Source: an uncultured Bacilli bacterium (GTDB lineage: Bacteria > Bacillota_I > Bacilli_A > RF39 > UBA660). Taken from it: 38,514 nt of DNA. The stretch spans positions 1-38,514 of the forward strand of contig CAKOOU010000008.1 of the NCBI GenBank assembly GCA_934098455.1. The letters are read 5' to 3'. Below, piece after piece: positions 24,714 through 32,543 of the stretch. Below the pieces are notes generated by a model. It was not told the origin of the DNA and made no database searches. It saw only the letters and a list, made by a program, of their open reading frames with translations. Within the stretch, counting starts at the first letter, position 1, and every line of letters starts with the position of its first letter. A program made the position numbers and the translations under genes.

Positions 24714-24742
24714 TTGAAAGTATGAAAAATATATTATATAAT
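24714..24742 (+). promoter_or_regulatory. Promoter of the cas operon
   Basis: TTGAAA (24714-24719), exactly 17 bases, perfect TATAAT (24737-24742). Predicted start near 24749, so the cas9 leader is about 168 bases and contains the complement of the entire tracrRNA. Confidence 0.65.
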
Positions 24743-24786
24743 GAAACTACTTGATACTATATTGTGTCGTTATATAAAAAATATAA

Positions 24787-24880
24787 TAAAAAAACTGCCT
24801 AAGCAGTATCTTACAAGAGTAAGCATTTAGGGTAAAACCTTTATTTTAACTCTCTATGTCATCTTAAATGGTATTAAGAC
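24787..24880 (-). ncRNA. tracrRNA of the type II-A system
   Basis: On the minus strand the anti-repeat runs from about 24880. AATACCATTTAAGATGACAT and the following AG form a perfect 22-base match to the complement of the CRISPR repeat. An internal bulge (AGAG against TT of the repeat) follows, then GTTAAAATAA, the conserved lower stem and nexus entry also found in S. pyogenes tracrRNA. Further downstream come a hairpin region (CTTACTCTTGTAAG) and the terminator ACTGC-CTAA/TTAG-GCAGT (24807-24794) with a T run. Predicted length is about 94 bases. Its promoter, read on the minus strand, is TTGACA (24916-24911), 18 bases, TACCAT (24892-24887), placing the start at 24880, exactly at the anti-repeat. 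Confidence 0.88.
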
Positions 24881-24886
24881 AATATA

Positions 24887-24916
24887 ATGGTATCACATTA
24901 CTAGGAGGTATGTCAA
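24887..24916 (-). promoter_or_regulatory. tracrRNA promoter overlapping the cas9 ribosome binding site
   Basis: Minus-strand TTGACA (24916-24911) abuts the cas9 ATG at 24917, and its 18-base spacer covers the cas9 AGGAGG (24903-24908). The -10 TACCAT is at 24892-24887. RNA polymerase on one strand and ribosome recruitment from the other thus use the same 30 bases. Confidence 0.65.
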
Positions 24917-27900
24917 ATGAAAAATGAAAAAAAAGAATACAACATTGGATTAGACATTGGTACAACATCTGTTGGATGGTCTGTAGTTGAAACAGATAAT
25001 CAAAAAATAATGAGAAAAGGAAATAAAGCTTTGTGGGGAGTGAGACTATTTGAAGAAGCAAAAACTGCTGCTGATAGAAGAACCAAAAGAAGTACAAGAA
25101 GAAGGTATGACAGAAGAAGACAAAGAATAAAATTATTACAAGAAGAATTTAAAAATGAAATAGAAAAAATTGATAAAAATTTCTTTGTAAAATTACAAGA
25201 ATCAAAATATCATAAAAATGATAAAACTAATAAAACATTACTATTGGAAAATTCAGAGTTAAAAGAAATTAAAGACTATCAAAACAACTATAAAACAATT
25301 TATCACCTAAGAAATAAACTTATCACTGATAAAAGTAAGGAAGATATAAGATTAGTATATTTAGCAGTACATCATATTATTAAATATAGGGGAAACTTTT
25401 TATATCAAAATGCAAATTTTAATATAGAAAATTTGAATATTAAAGAAAAATTAATAGATTTATTTGAAAATATAGTTAACAATTTTCCAGATTTAAACGT
25501 CCCTGAAAATTACAATGACATAATTGATTTATTTAGCATTGAAAATATATTAATAAACCCATCAAAAAATGATGTTAAAGTTTTGTTAAAAGAACATTTA
25601 GAAGATATTATCAACAAAAATTTTGCAACTGAATTTGGAAAATTAATGGTAGGTAATAAAGCTAATATAACAAAATTATTATCACTAGATAATAGCGAAA
25701 AACTAGAAATTAGTTTTAGTGGTACTGAATATGAAGACAAATATGACAAGTGTATAGAAGTATTAGGTGATAATATTGAAATCATGGATACATTAAAAGA
25801 ATTATATGATTGTATATTTATAAAAAAACTATTTAAAGGTAAAGAAAACGTAAATATTTCAGAATTAATGTGTGATTATTATGAAATACACAAAAAAGAT
25901 TTAAAATTTCTAAAAGAATTATTCAATAATGATAGAAAATTATATGATAAATTATTTAGAACAAAAAAAGAAATGTGTCTATATGAAAAATATACAACAA
26001 ACGATATAGATTATGAAGAGTTTAAAAAAGAATTACAGAAATTATTAGAAAAATTATTTGATAATAAAACAGTTAAATTAGATTATGAGTTGATAAATAA
26101 ATATCAATTAGAAATTATCAACAGATTAGAAAATGGTACTTTTTTGCCTAGAATTACAACTACAGATAATGGAAAATATCCATATCAATTAAATAAATAT
26201 GAATTAATAAAAATATTGGAAAATCAAGGAAAATATTATCCATTCTTATTAAATAAATTGGATGATGGAACATATAAGATAGTAAAATTATTAGAATTTA
26301 AAATTCCATATTATATTGGACCTCTAGTAAATGAAAAGAGAAGTTGCAATTCTTGGATGGAAAGAAAAGTTAATAATGTAAAAATAACGCCATTTAATTT
26401 TGATGAAGTTATTGACAAAGAAAAAACAGCAGAAAAATTTATTAAAAGAATGATATCACATTGTACATATTTAATGAATGAAAATGCTTTAACAAATAAT
26501 TCTATACTATATTCAAAATTTAAAGTGATGAATGAATTAAAACAAATTAAAATAAATGGAGAAAAAATATTAAATAATATTCAACATAAAATAATTGATG
26601 AATTCTTTATGAATACAAATGGTACATTAACAGAAACAAAATTTAAAAAATATTTAATTTCATCAGGTTTATATGAAATGTATGATGATTTAAAAATTAT
26701 AGGTTATTCATCCGATAATAAATTTGCCAATAATATGCAATCATATATAGATTTTTTTGGAGATAATGGCATATTTATAAATACCAATTATAATGAAGAT
26801 AATGCAGAAGAAATAATAGAATGGATAACAATATTTGAAGATAAAGAAATATTAGAAAAAAAGGTTAGAAACAAATATTTAGACTTAAATGAAAATCAAA
26901 TAAAGAAAATATTATCAAGAAAATATTCTGGATGGGGAAAGCTATCGAAAAAATTACTGACAACAAAATATTATAAAGATAAACAAACTGAAATCAAGAA
27001 ATCTATTATTGATTTAATGTTTGAGACAGACAAAAACTTTATGCAAATTATTAATGATGATGAATATAAGTTTCAAAATATGATTAAAGAATTAAATAAT
27101 TATCAAGAAAAAAACAAATTAGACTATAATGTTGTTAAAGAATTAGCAACTTCTCCAGCAACAAAAAGGGGCATTTATCAATCTTTAAAAATAGTTGAAG
27201 AAATAGTAGATTATATTGGCTATGAACCAAAAAATATAATGATAGAAATGGCTAGAAACGAAGAAAAAAAAGAAAGAAAAGATACCAGAAAAGATTATTT
27301 AAAAAAATTATATGAAGAATGTAAAAATCAAATCGAAGATTATAAGCGATTAAAACATGAACTAGATTCTCACGAAATAACTAGTCAACGCTTATTTTTA
27401 TACTTTATACAAGAAGGAAAATGTTTATATTCTGGATTACCACTTAATTTAGAAGATATAGAAAATCAATCTTTATATGAAATAGATCATATAATACCAA
27501 GGTCATTAATTAAAGATGATTCCTTGGATAATAAAGCTTTAGTTTTAAGAGAATGTAATCAAGATAAAAAGGCAAACTGTATTTTACCAAAACAATTTAG
27601 AAATAATAAACAAATAGAATGGTGGAAAAAATTAAAAAAGAATAAGTTAATATCTGCTAAAAAATTTCATAATTTAATAAGAAGTGAATACAATGAAGAA
27701 GATATACAAGGATTTATAAATAGACAATTGGTAGAAACAAGACAAATAACAAAACATGTTGCAAATATTTTGAATAGCTATCATAAGAAAACAAAAGTTA
27801 TATATCTAAAAGCAGAATTATCTCATCTATATAGAGAAAAATATGATTTATTTAAATTTAGAGAAATAAATGACTATCATCATGCTCACGATGCTTATTT

Positions 27901-28972
27901 AGCAGCAGTACTAGGAGAATACAAAGAAAAATATTTAAGAAAAAATATAAATTTTGAAATAGTAAAAGAAATAAATAGAAATATAATTGAATTAGATGAA
28001 GGCAAAAAAAACAAACTAAAATATGGTTTCGTAATAAATAGTTTGGATGAAAATTTAAGTAATATTGCATACAAATTATCAGAAAGTATGATTAATAAAG
28101 AAACAGGGGAAATATTATTTGATATAAGTGATTTTAATAAAAAAATTGAAAATACATTATATAGAAATGATATAATTATTAGTAAAAAAGTAGAATATAG
28201 AACAGGCAAATTATTTGATGAAACAAAAAATAAAAAAGGGAAAAAGGGAGTTCCTCTAAAAAATAATATGCCAACAAATATCTATGGTTCATATACAAAT
28301 ATTAATCCATCTTATGCAGTACATATAAAAATTATAAAAAATGAAATAATGACAGAAAGATTAGTTGGTTTACCAATATATTTAGTAAATAAAAAAGAAA
28401 GTATGGTAAAAGATTATTATAAAAATTTATTTAAGCTAAAAAAGAACGATGATATAATTATTAACTCCAAAAAAATACCATTTTTTACATTATTAAAATG
28501 GAACAATCAAATATGTTACTTGGTAGGAGCATCAGATAAAGTTGAAGTATGTAATGCATTGGAATTAAAATTTGATAAAAGTTTTATGATAGAAAATAAA
28601 TATGCTTTAAAAAAATTATTGGATAAAAAATATATAAAAGATGTTGAAGATTATGAGTTAAAATTAGAAAATATAATAACTTACCTTGTAAACAAAATAG
28701 AAAAAGAATATGTATTATTTAAAAATCTAGTAAATGATTTAAAAAATATTGTAAAATATGAAGCATATGCTAGTTTATCAATTGAAGAAAAAGAAAATAT
28801 AATCAAACAAATATTAAATTTATTAAATTGTAAAAGTGATAATGCTAATTTTAAATTTTTAAATGAAAAATATTCATCAGCATTTGGTAAGAAAAATGGT
28901 AGAATGATAGATCATGCAGTAATAATTTCCAAATCAACAACAGGAATAAGAGAGAAACAATATGAGTTTTAG
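24917..28972 (+). CDS. cas9: Cas9, type II-A CRISPR RNA-guided endonuclease
   Basis: A 1351-residue Cas9, close in size to S. pyogenes Cas9 (1368). RuvC-I is IGLDIGTTSVGWSVV with D13. The arginine-rich bridge helix is near residues 48-75 (ADRRTKRSTRRRYDRRRQR). RuvC-II is IMIEMARNE with E777. The HNH domain is YEIDHIIPRS with catalytic H858, followed by DDSLDNKALVL. RuvC-III is NDYHHAHDAYLAAV with H989 and D992. All nuclease residues are present, so it should cut. The C-terminal PAM-reading part ends FGKKNGRMIDHAVIISKSTTGIREK, unlike the RKRYTSTKEV of S. pyogenes, so the PAM is not predicted to be NGG on sequence alone. AGGAGG precedes the ATG. It overlaps cas1 by 11 bases. Confidence 0.98.
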   Translation: MKNEKKEYNIGLDIGTTSVGWSVVETDNQKIMRKGNKALWGVRLFEEAKTAADRRTKRSTRRRYDRRRQRIKLLQEEFKNEIEKIDKNFFVKLQESKYHKNDKTNKTLLLENSELKEIKDYQNNYKTIYHLRNKLITDKSKEDIRLVYLAVHHIIKYRGNFLYQNANFNIENLNIKEKLIDLFENIVNNFPDLNVPENYNDIIDLFSIENILINPSKNDVKVLLKEHLEDIINKNFATEFGKLMVGNKANITKLLSLDNSEKLEISFSGTEYEDKYDKCIEVLGDNIEIMDTLKELYDCIFIKKLFKGKENVNISELMCDYYEIHKKDLKFLKELFNNDRKLYDKLFRTKKEMCLYEKYTTNDIDYEEFKKELQKLLEKLFDNKTVKLDYELINKYQLEIINRLENGTFLPRITTTDNGKYPYQLNKYELIKILENQGKYYPFLLNKLDDGTYKIVKLLEFKIPYYIGPLVNEKRSCNSWMERKVNNVKITPFNFDEVIDKEKTAEKFIKRMISHCTYLMNENALTNNSILYSKFKVMNELKQIKINGEKILNNIQHKIIDEFFMNTNGTLTETKFKKYLISSGLYEMYDDLKIIGYSSDNKFANNMQSYIDFFGDNGIFINTNYNEDNAEEIIEWITIFEDKEILEKKVRNKYLDLNENQIKKILSRKYSGWGKLSKKLLTTKYYKDKQTEIKKSIIDLMFETDKNFMQIINDDEYKFQNMIKELNNYQEKNKLDYNVVKELATSPATKRGIYQSLKIVEEIVDYIGYEPKNIMIEMARNEEKKERKDTRKDYLKKLYEECKNQIEDYKRLKHELDSHEITSQRLFLYFIQEGKCLYSGLPLNLEDIENQSLYEIDHIIPRSLIKDDSLDNKALVLRECNQDKKANCILPKQFRNNKQIEWWKKLKKNKLISAKKFHNLIRSEYNEEDIQGFINRQLVETRQITKHVANILNSYHKKTKVIYLKAELSHLYREKYDLFKFREINDYHHAHDAYLAAVLGEYKEKYLRKNINFEIVKEINRNIIELDEGKKNKLKYGFVINSLDENLSNIAYKLSESMINKETGEILFDISDFNKKIENTLYRNDIIISKKVEYRTGKLFDETKNKKGKKGVPLKNNMPTNIYGSYTNINPSYAVHIKIIKNEIMTERLVGLPIYLVNKKESMVKDYYKNLFKLKKNDDIIINSKKIPFFTLLKWNNQICYLVGASDKVEVCNALELKFDKSFMIENKYALKKLLDKKYIKDVEDYELKLENIITYLVNKIEKEYVLFKNLVNDLKNIVKYEAYASLSIEEKENIIKQILNLLNCKSDNANFKFLNEKYSSAFGKKNGRMIDHAVIISKSTTGIREKQYEF

Positions 28973-29834
28973 AACAGTAGTAATAACAAAAAATTCAAGA
29001 ATAAATTATAAAAATAGATTTTTAGTTGTAAAACAAGAAGAAGATGAAAAATATATTCACTTATCAGAAATAGATACTATAATTGTTGATTCAATATCAG
29101 TATCTATTTCTGCATATTTATTGAAAGAACTTTCAGATAATAAAATTAATATTATATTTTGTGATGAAAAACATAATCCATTTGGTGAGTTAATTTCATA
29201 CTACGGTAGACATAATAACAGCAAAACAATTAAAATGCAGATGAAGTGGAAGCAAACAGAAAAAGATAGATTATGGAAAGAAATTGTAAAAAATAAAATT
29301 ATTAATCAATCTATGCTTTTAAAAAAAATAAAGTCAAAAAAATATGAATTAATATTTAGCTATATTAAAGAAATCACTGTAGGTGATAAAACCAATAGAG
29401 AAGGTCACGCTGCAAAAGTATATTTTAATGCGTTATTTGGAAATGCTTTTATTCGTAATTCTAATGATGAAATAAATGCTGCTTTAAACTATGGCTATGC
29501 AATTTTATTATCTACAATAAATAAAGAAGTTATAAATAATGGATATTTAACTCAACTTGGTATACATCATAAAAATGAATTTAATGAATTTAATTTATCG
29601 TGTGATTTAATGGAACCATTTAGAATTATAATAGATAATTTTGTTTACTATAATCAAAATAAAAAATTTAATACAGAATACAAATTAGATTTAATTAATT
29701 TATTAAATAAAGTATTTTTATATCAATCAAAAAATTATACTCTAAAAGATATTATAAAATTATATGTAAAAAATACATTAGATTCTGTTTACAGTATAGA
29801 TAATTATAAAGGGTTTGTATTTTATGAGGAATAG
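28962..29834 (+). CDS. cas1: Cas1, type II-A spacer integrase
   Basis: A 290-residue Cas1 of the II-A type, which with Cas2 inserts new spacers at the leader end. Metal-binding residues fit E147 (in NREGHAAKVYFNALFG), H202 (in QLGIHHKNEFNEFNLSCDL) and E218 (in CDLMEPFR), close to the S. pyogenes positions. The N-terminal beta domain (RTVVITKNSRINYKNRFLVV) is typical. Overlap with cas9 and cas2 marks one operon. Complete and apparently functional. Confidence 0.97.
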   Translation: MSFRTVVITKNSRINYKNRFLVVKQEEDEKYIHLSEIDTIIVDSISVSISAYLLKELSDNKINIIFCDEKHNPFGELISYYGRHNNSKTIKMQMKWKQTEKDRLWKEIVKNKIINQSMLLKKIKSKKYELIFSYIKEITVGDKTNREGHAAKVYFNALFGNAFIRNSNDEINAALNYGYAILLSTINKEVINNGYLTQLGIHHKNEFNEFNLSCDLMEPFRIIIDNFVYYNQNKKFNTEYKLDLINLLNKVFLYQSKNYTLKDIIKLYVKNTLDSVYSIDNYKGFVFYEE

Positions 29835-30144
29835 AATTATGAGAACAATAGTATTTTTTGATTTACCAAATGTGTATTCTAAGGATAAAAGAAATTATTT
29901 AATGTTTAGAAAATTTTTAATTAATGAAGGATTCATTATGATGCAAGAATCGGTATATTCTAAAATAGTTTTAAATTCTACTCAATCAAGTTCTTTAATA
30001 GAAAGAATAAGAAAAAAATCGCCTAAAAAAGGTATAATTCAAATAATGAATATAACAGAAAAACAATATTCACAAATAGAATATATTATTGGAAATAATA
30101 ATAGTAAAATAATAAATAGTGAGGATAAATTAATTGTATTATGA
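29824..30144 (+). CDS. cas2: Cas2, spacer-acquisition partner of Cas1
   Basis: A 106-residue Cas2 with the ferredoxin-like core: MRTIVFFDLPN near the N-terminus, then RKFLINEGFIMMQESVYSKIVLN, and IQIMNITEKQYSQIEYIIG. The start is a choice. ATG 29824 gives MRNRIMRT, like the MSYRYMRM of S. pyogenes Cas2, with AAAGGG upstream. ATG 29839 gives MRTIVFF with GAGGA eight bases before it. A TTG at 29815 is less likely. It overlaps cas1 by 11 bases and csn2 by four (ATGA). Confidence 0.95.
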   Translation: MRNRIMRTIVFFDLPNVYSKDKRNYLMFRKFLINEGFIMMQESVYSKIVLNSTQSSSLIERIRKKSPKKGIIQIMNITEKQYSQIEYIIGNNNSKIINSEDKLIVL

Positions 30145-30818
30145 AAATAAAAATTAGTTTTTTGGATAGTGAATTAGATTTTAGTGTGTGCAATATTTAT
30201 TCATTAGAAGTACATAATAAAAAATATTTATATAGAATTTCAAAACTGTTTTATATGCTTAGCAATGATACTAACATTGACGACATAAAAGCATATGATA
30301 AAAATAATAAAGAAATATTAATTACTAATAAAATAAGATTCTTTACAAATTATTTTGATTTTAATTTTAATTCAAAAAAATACAATAATGATATAACTAA
30401 ATATATTATATCTAATTTAGAACAATATGAGAGTGAAAAAATATTAAAAGCTTATAGAAAAATATGTGAATTACTAAATAAGGAATTATTAAAACTAGAT
30501 TTACCAATTTCCATAAATGTTGAAGAAGGTATAACAAATGTAATAAAATTGTTAAAATATTCAATTAATAATAAAGAAGAATTGCTTGATAATTTGTTAT
30601 TATTAATTGACTTAGAAACAATACTCAATTCTAATAAAGTATTATGTTTTATAAATTTAAAACAATATCTTTCTAAAGAAGAATTAGAAGAGTTATACAA
30701 ATATGCAACATACAATTCAGTAAATTTTATTTTAATAGATTCTATTAAATATAATTGTATTAAAGAATATGAAAAATTGATAATAATTGATGAAAATTTA
30801 GAAGATTATATGTTATAA
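30141..30818 (+). CDS. csn2: Csn2, type II-A acquisition protein
   Basis: A 225-residue protein in the fixed fourth position of type II-A operons, close in length to the S. pyogenes Csn2 (220). Csn2 forms a tetrameric ring that slides on DNA ends during spacer acquisition. It has SFLDSELDFSVCNIYSLEVHNKKYLYRISKLFYML at the N-terminus, a helical middle, and a late strand pair (KVLCFINLKQYLSKEELEELYKYA, VNFILID) seen in the family. The start overlaps the cas2 stop as ATGA. Confidence 0.92.
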   Translation: MKIKISFLDSELDFSVCNIYSLEVHNKKYLYRISKLFYMLSNDTNIDDIKAYDKNNKEILITNKIRFFTNYFDFNFNSKKYNNDITKYIISNLEQYESEKILKAYRKICELLNKELLKLDLPISINVEEGITNVIKLLKYSINNKEELLDNLLLLIDLETILNSNKVLCFINLKQYLSKEELEELYKYATYNSVNFILIDSIKYNCIKEYEKLIIIDENLEDYML

Positions 30819-30898
30819 TGATCAAAGATGAATAGAAATATATCATTTAAGAAATGCCAATCTCTATTAAGGTATGATAGAATTAAAATTTATTTGAG
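30819..30898 (+). promoter_or_regulatory. CRISPR leader
   Basis: Eighty bases between csn2 and the first repeat. The end ATTTGAG directly abuts the first repeat, the same leader-anchoring sequence described for II-A systems such as those of S. thermophilus, and the spot Cas1-Cas2 recognises. A TATGAT (30873-30878) could be the -10 of array transcription, but no clear -35 is present. Confidence 0.75.
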
Positions 30899-32055
30899 GT
30901 TTTAGTTCTATGTCATCTTAAATGGTATTGAAACTATTATATTAATATTTAATATTTAATATTTGTTTTAGTTCTATGTCATCTTAAATGGTATTGAAAC
31001 TATTATATAATTATTTAATAAAATATATTTGTTTTAGTTCTATGTCATCTTAAATGGTATTGAAACGGAATTTTACAAAAAAAGTCAAAAAAGTCGTTTT
31101 AGTTCTATGTCATCTTAAATGGTATTGAAACGTTTTACATATCTAATAGGTTTGTAATCAAGTTTTAGTTCTATGTCATCTTAAATGGTATTGAAACAAA
31201 ATTGCAAAAGGTTTTGATTTGCCTATTGTTTTAGTTCTATGTCATCTTAAATGGTATTGAAACAGATGAATTAGAAGAATTAATTGATAAAGAGTTTTAG
31301 TTCTATGTCATCTTAAATGGTATTGAAACTATAAATGGTGGAGATGTTATTAATGCTACGTTTTAGTTCTATGTCATCTTAAATGGTATTGAAACTAAAT
31401 TATCTGCTACACGTCCTACTGTTTTGTTTTAGTTCTATGTCATCTTAAATGGTATTGAAACTAGAATTAACTGCTACTGTATTTGATAGTAGTTTTAGTT
31501 CTATGTCATCTTAAATGGTATTGAAACGAAGTTAGAAGATTATACAGTGGGTTAAATGTTTTAGTTCTATGTCATCTTAAATGGTATTGAAACAAACTAT
31601 GGACGATTTAGAAAGAAAAACCCGTTTTAGTTCTATGTCATCTTAAATGGTATTGAAACGGCAGATGTTCAACACGAACAAATGATGATGTTTTAGTTCT
31701 ATGTCATCTTAAATGGTATTGAAACATGAGTTATTTGGACTCACTGGAACAGATAGTTTTAGTTCTATGTCATCTTAAATGGTATTGAAACTATGGTTTG
31801 TGAAAATAATTAATAAAATGCGTTTTAGTTCTATGTCATCCTAAATGGTATTGAAACTATTATATATTTATTTAATTAATATTATTTGTTTTAGTTCTAT
31901 GTCATCTTAAATGGTATTGAAACGAGTGGTACAAAAATATCAATATATGAATAGTTTTAGTTCTATGTCATCTTAAATGGTATTGAAACATATGTTAATA
32001 ATGATGGTGGATTAGTTCAGTTTTAGTTCTATGTCATCTTAAATGGTATTAAAAT
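30899..32055 (+). CRISPR. Type II-A CRISPR array, 18 repeats and 17 spacers
   Basis: The 36-base repeat begins GTTTTAGTTCTATGTCATC and ends TTAAATGGTATTGAAAC. Seventeen copies start at 30899, 30965, 31031, 31096, 31162, 31228, 31294, 31360, 31426, 31492, 31558, 31624, 31690, 31756, 31822, 31888 and 31954. The 18th (32020-32055) ends ATTAAAAT and is the degenerate, leader-distal copy. The copy at 31822 has one T-to-C change. Spacers are 30 bases, except the third (31067-31095), which is 29. Transcription is plus-strand, as in S. pyogenes, so crRNAs carry the spacer followed by GUUUUAG. Spacers 1, 2 and 15 contain only A and T. Confidence 0.98.
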
Positions 32056-32093
32056 AGATGGTAAAATATTTATTAGTTTGGAGGAAAAATTAT

Positions 32094-32300
32094 ATGGATA
32101 ATAAATTAAAAAATGGAAATTCTTTAGAAATACAATTTTGGAGTGATGAAGTAGAAGTTGATTCTAAAAGTCCATTAACAAAATTAATTAATAAAGTATG
32201 GACTGCAGAGAAAGATTATACTCCTACGGAAGAAGAAATAAAGCAACTTAATAAGGATATGAAAAAATATCATAAAAATAAAAGTAGCATTCAAAAATAG
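32094..32300 (+). CDS. Small protein of unknown function next to the array, 68 residues
   Basis: ATG 32094 is chosen because GGAGG (32080-32084) lies nine bases upstream; an earlier in-frame ATG at 32058 has no such site. The product is soluble and highly charged: an acidic N-terminal half (FWSDEVEVDSK), then LTKLINKVWTAEKDYTPTEEEIKQLN and a basic tail. It begins 38 bases after the last, degenerate repeat, and no promoter is obvious, so it may be read from the array transcript. I do not recognise a family. An accessory or anti-CRISPR role is only a guess from position. Confidence 0.55.
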   Translation: MDNKLKNGNSLEIQFWSDEVEVDSKSPLTKLINKVWTAEKDYTPTEEEIKQLNKDMKKYHKNKSSIQK

Positions 32301-32396
32301 AGTGTTTTTTATAGTGAAAACATAGAATAGATTTAAAACATGCAGAAATGAGAATATCAATAGCACTCGAGAAGAACAATATTATTAAAAAATTAT

Positions 32397-32486
32397 ATGA
32401 TAAAAAAATCTACAATCTATACAAATGATAAACTTGAGGAAGTATTAAAAAGAAAATTAGATATTATTTTAAAAATAATAAAATAA
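32397..32486 (+). other. 29-codon frame, probable gene remnant
   Basis: A lysine-rich frame (MIKKSTIYTNDKLEEVLKRK at the start) between the small protein and the amidase terminator. No ribosome binding site is clear. A different frame just before it (from 32349) also gives a short helical peptide, so this stretch may be a decayed gene. Confidence 0.2.
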
Positions 32487-32499
32487 ATTATATTTTAAA

Positions 32500-32543
32500 T
32501 AAAAAAAAATTATATAAAATGTATTTCACAATTTATATAATTT
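32500..32543 (-). terminator. Terminator of the amidase gene
   Basis: AAATTATATAAA (32543-32532 on the minus strand) pairs perfectly with TTTATATAATTT (32518-32507), followed by a run of about nine T. It starts at the base after the stop codon. Confidence 0.8.

Noticed and set aside
24725..24742. Parts of spacer 2 (TATTATATAAT and AAAATATATT) match the cas9 promoter, suggesting self-regulation by a crRNA.
   Set aside because: Both strings are A/T only and 10-11 bases long, so chance matches are likely. The last spacer base next to the PAM does not match in the second case.
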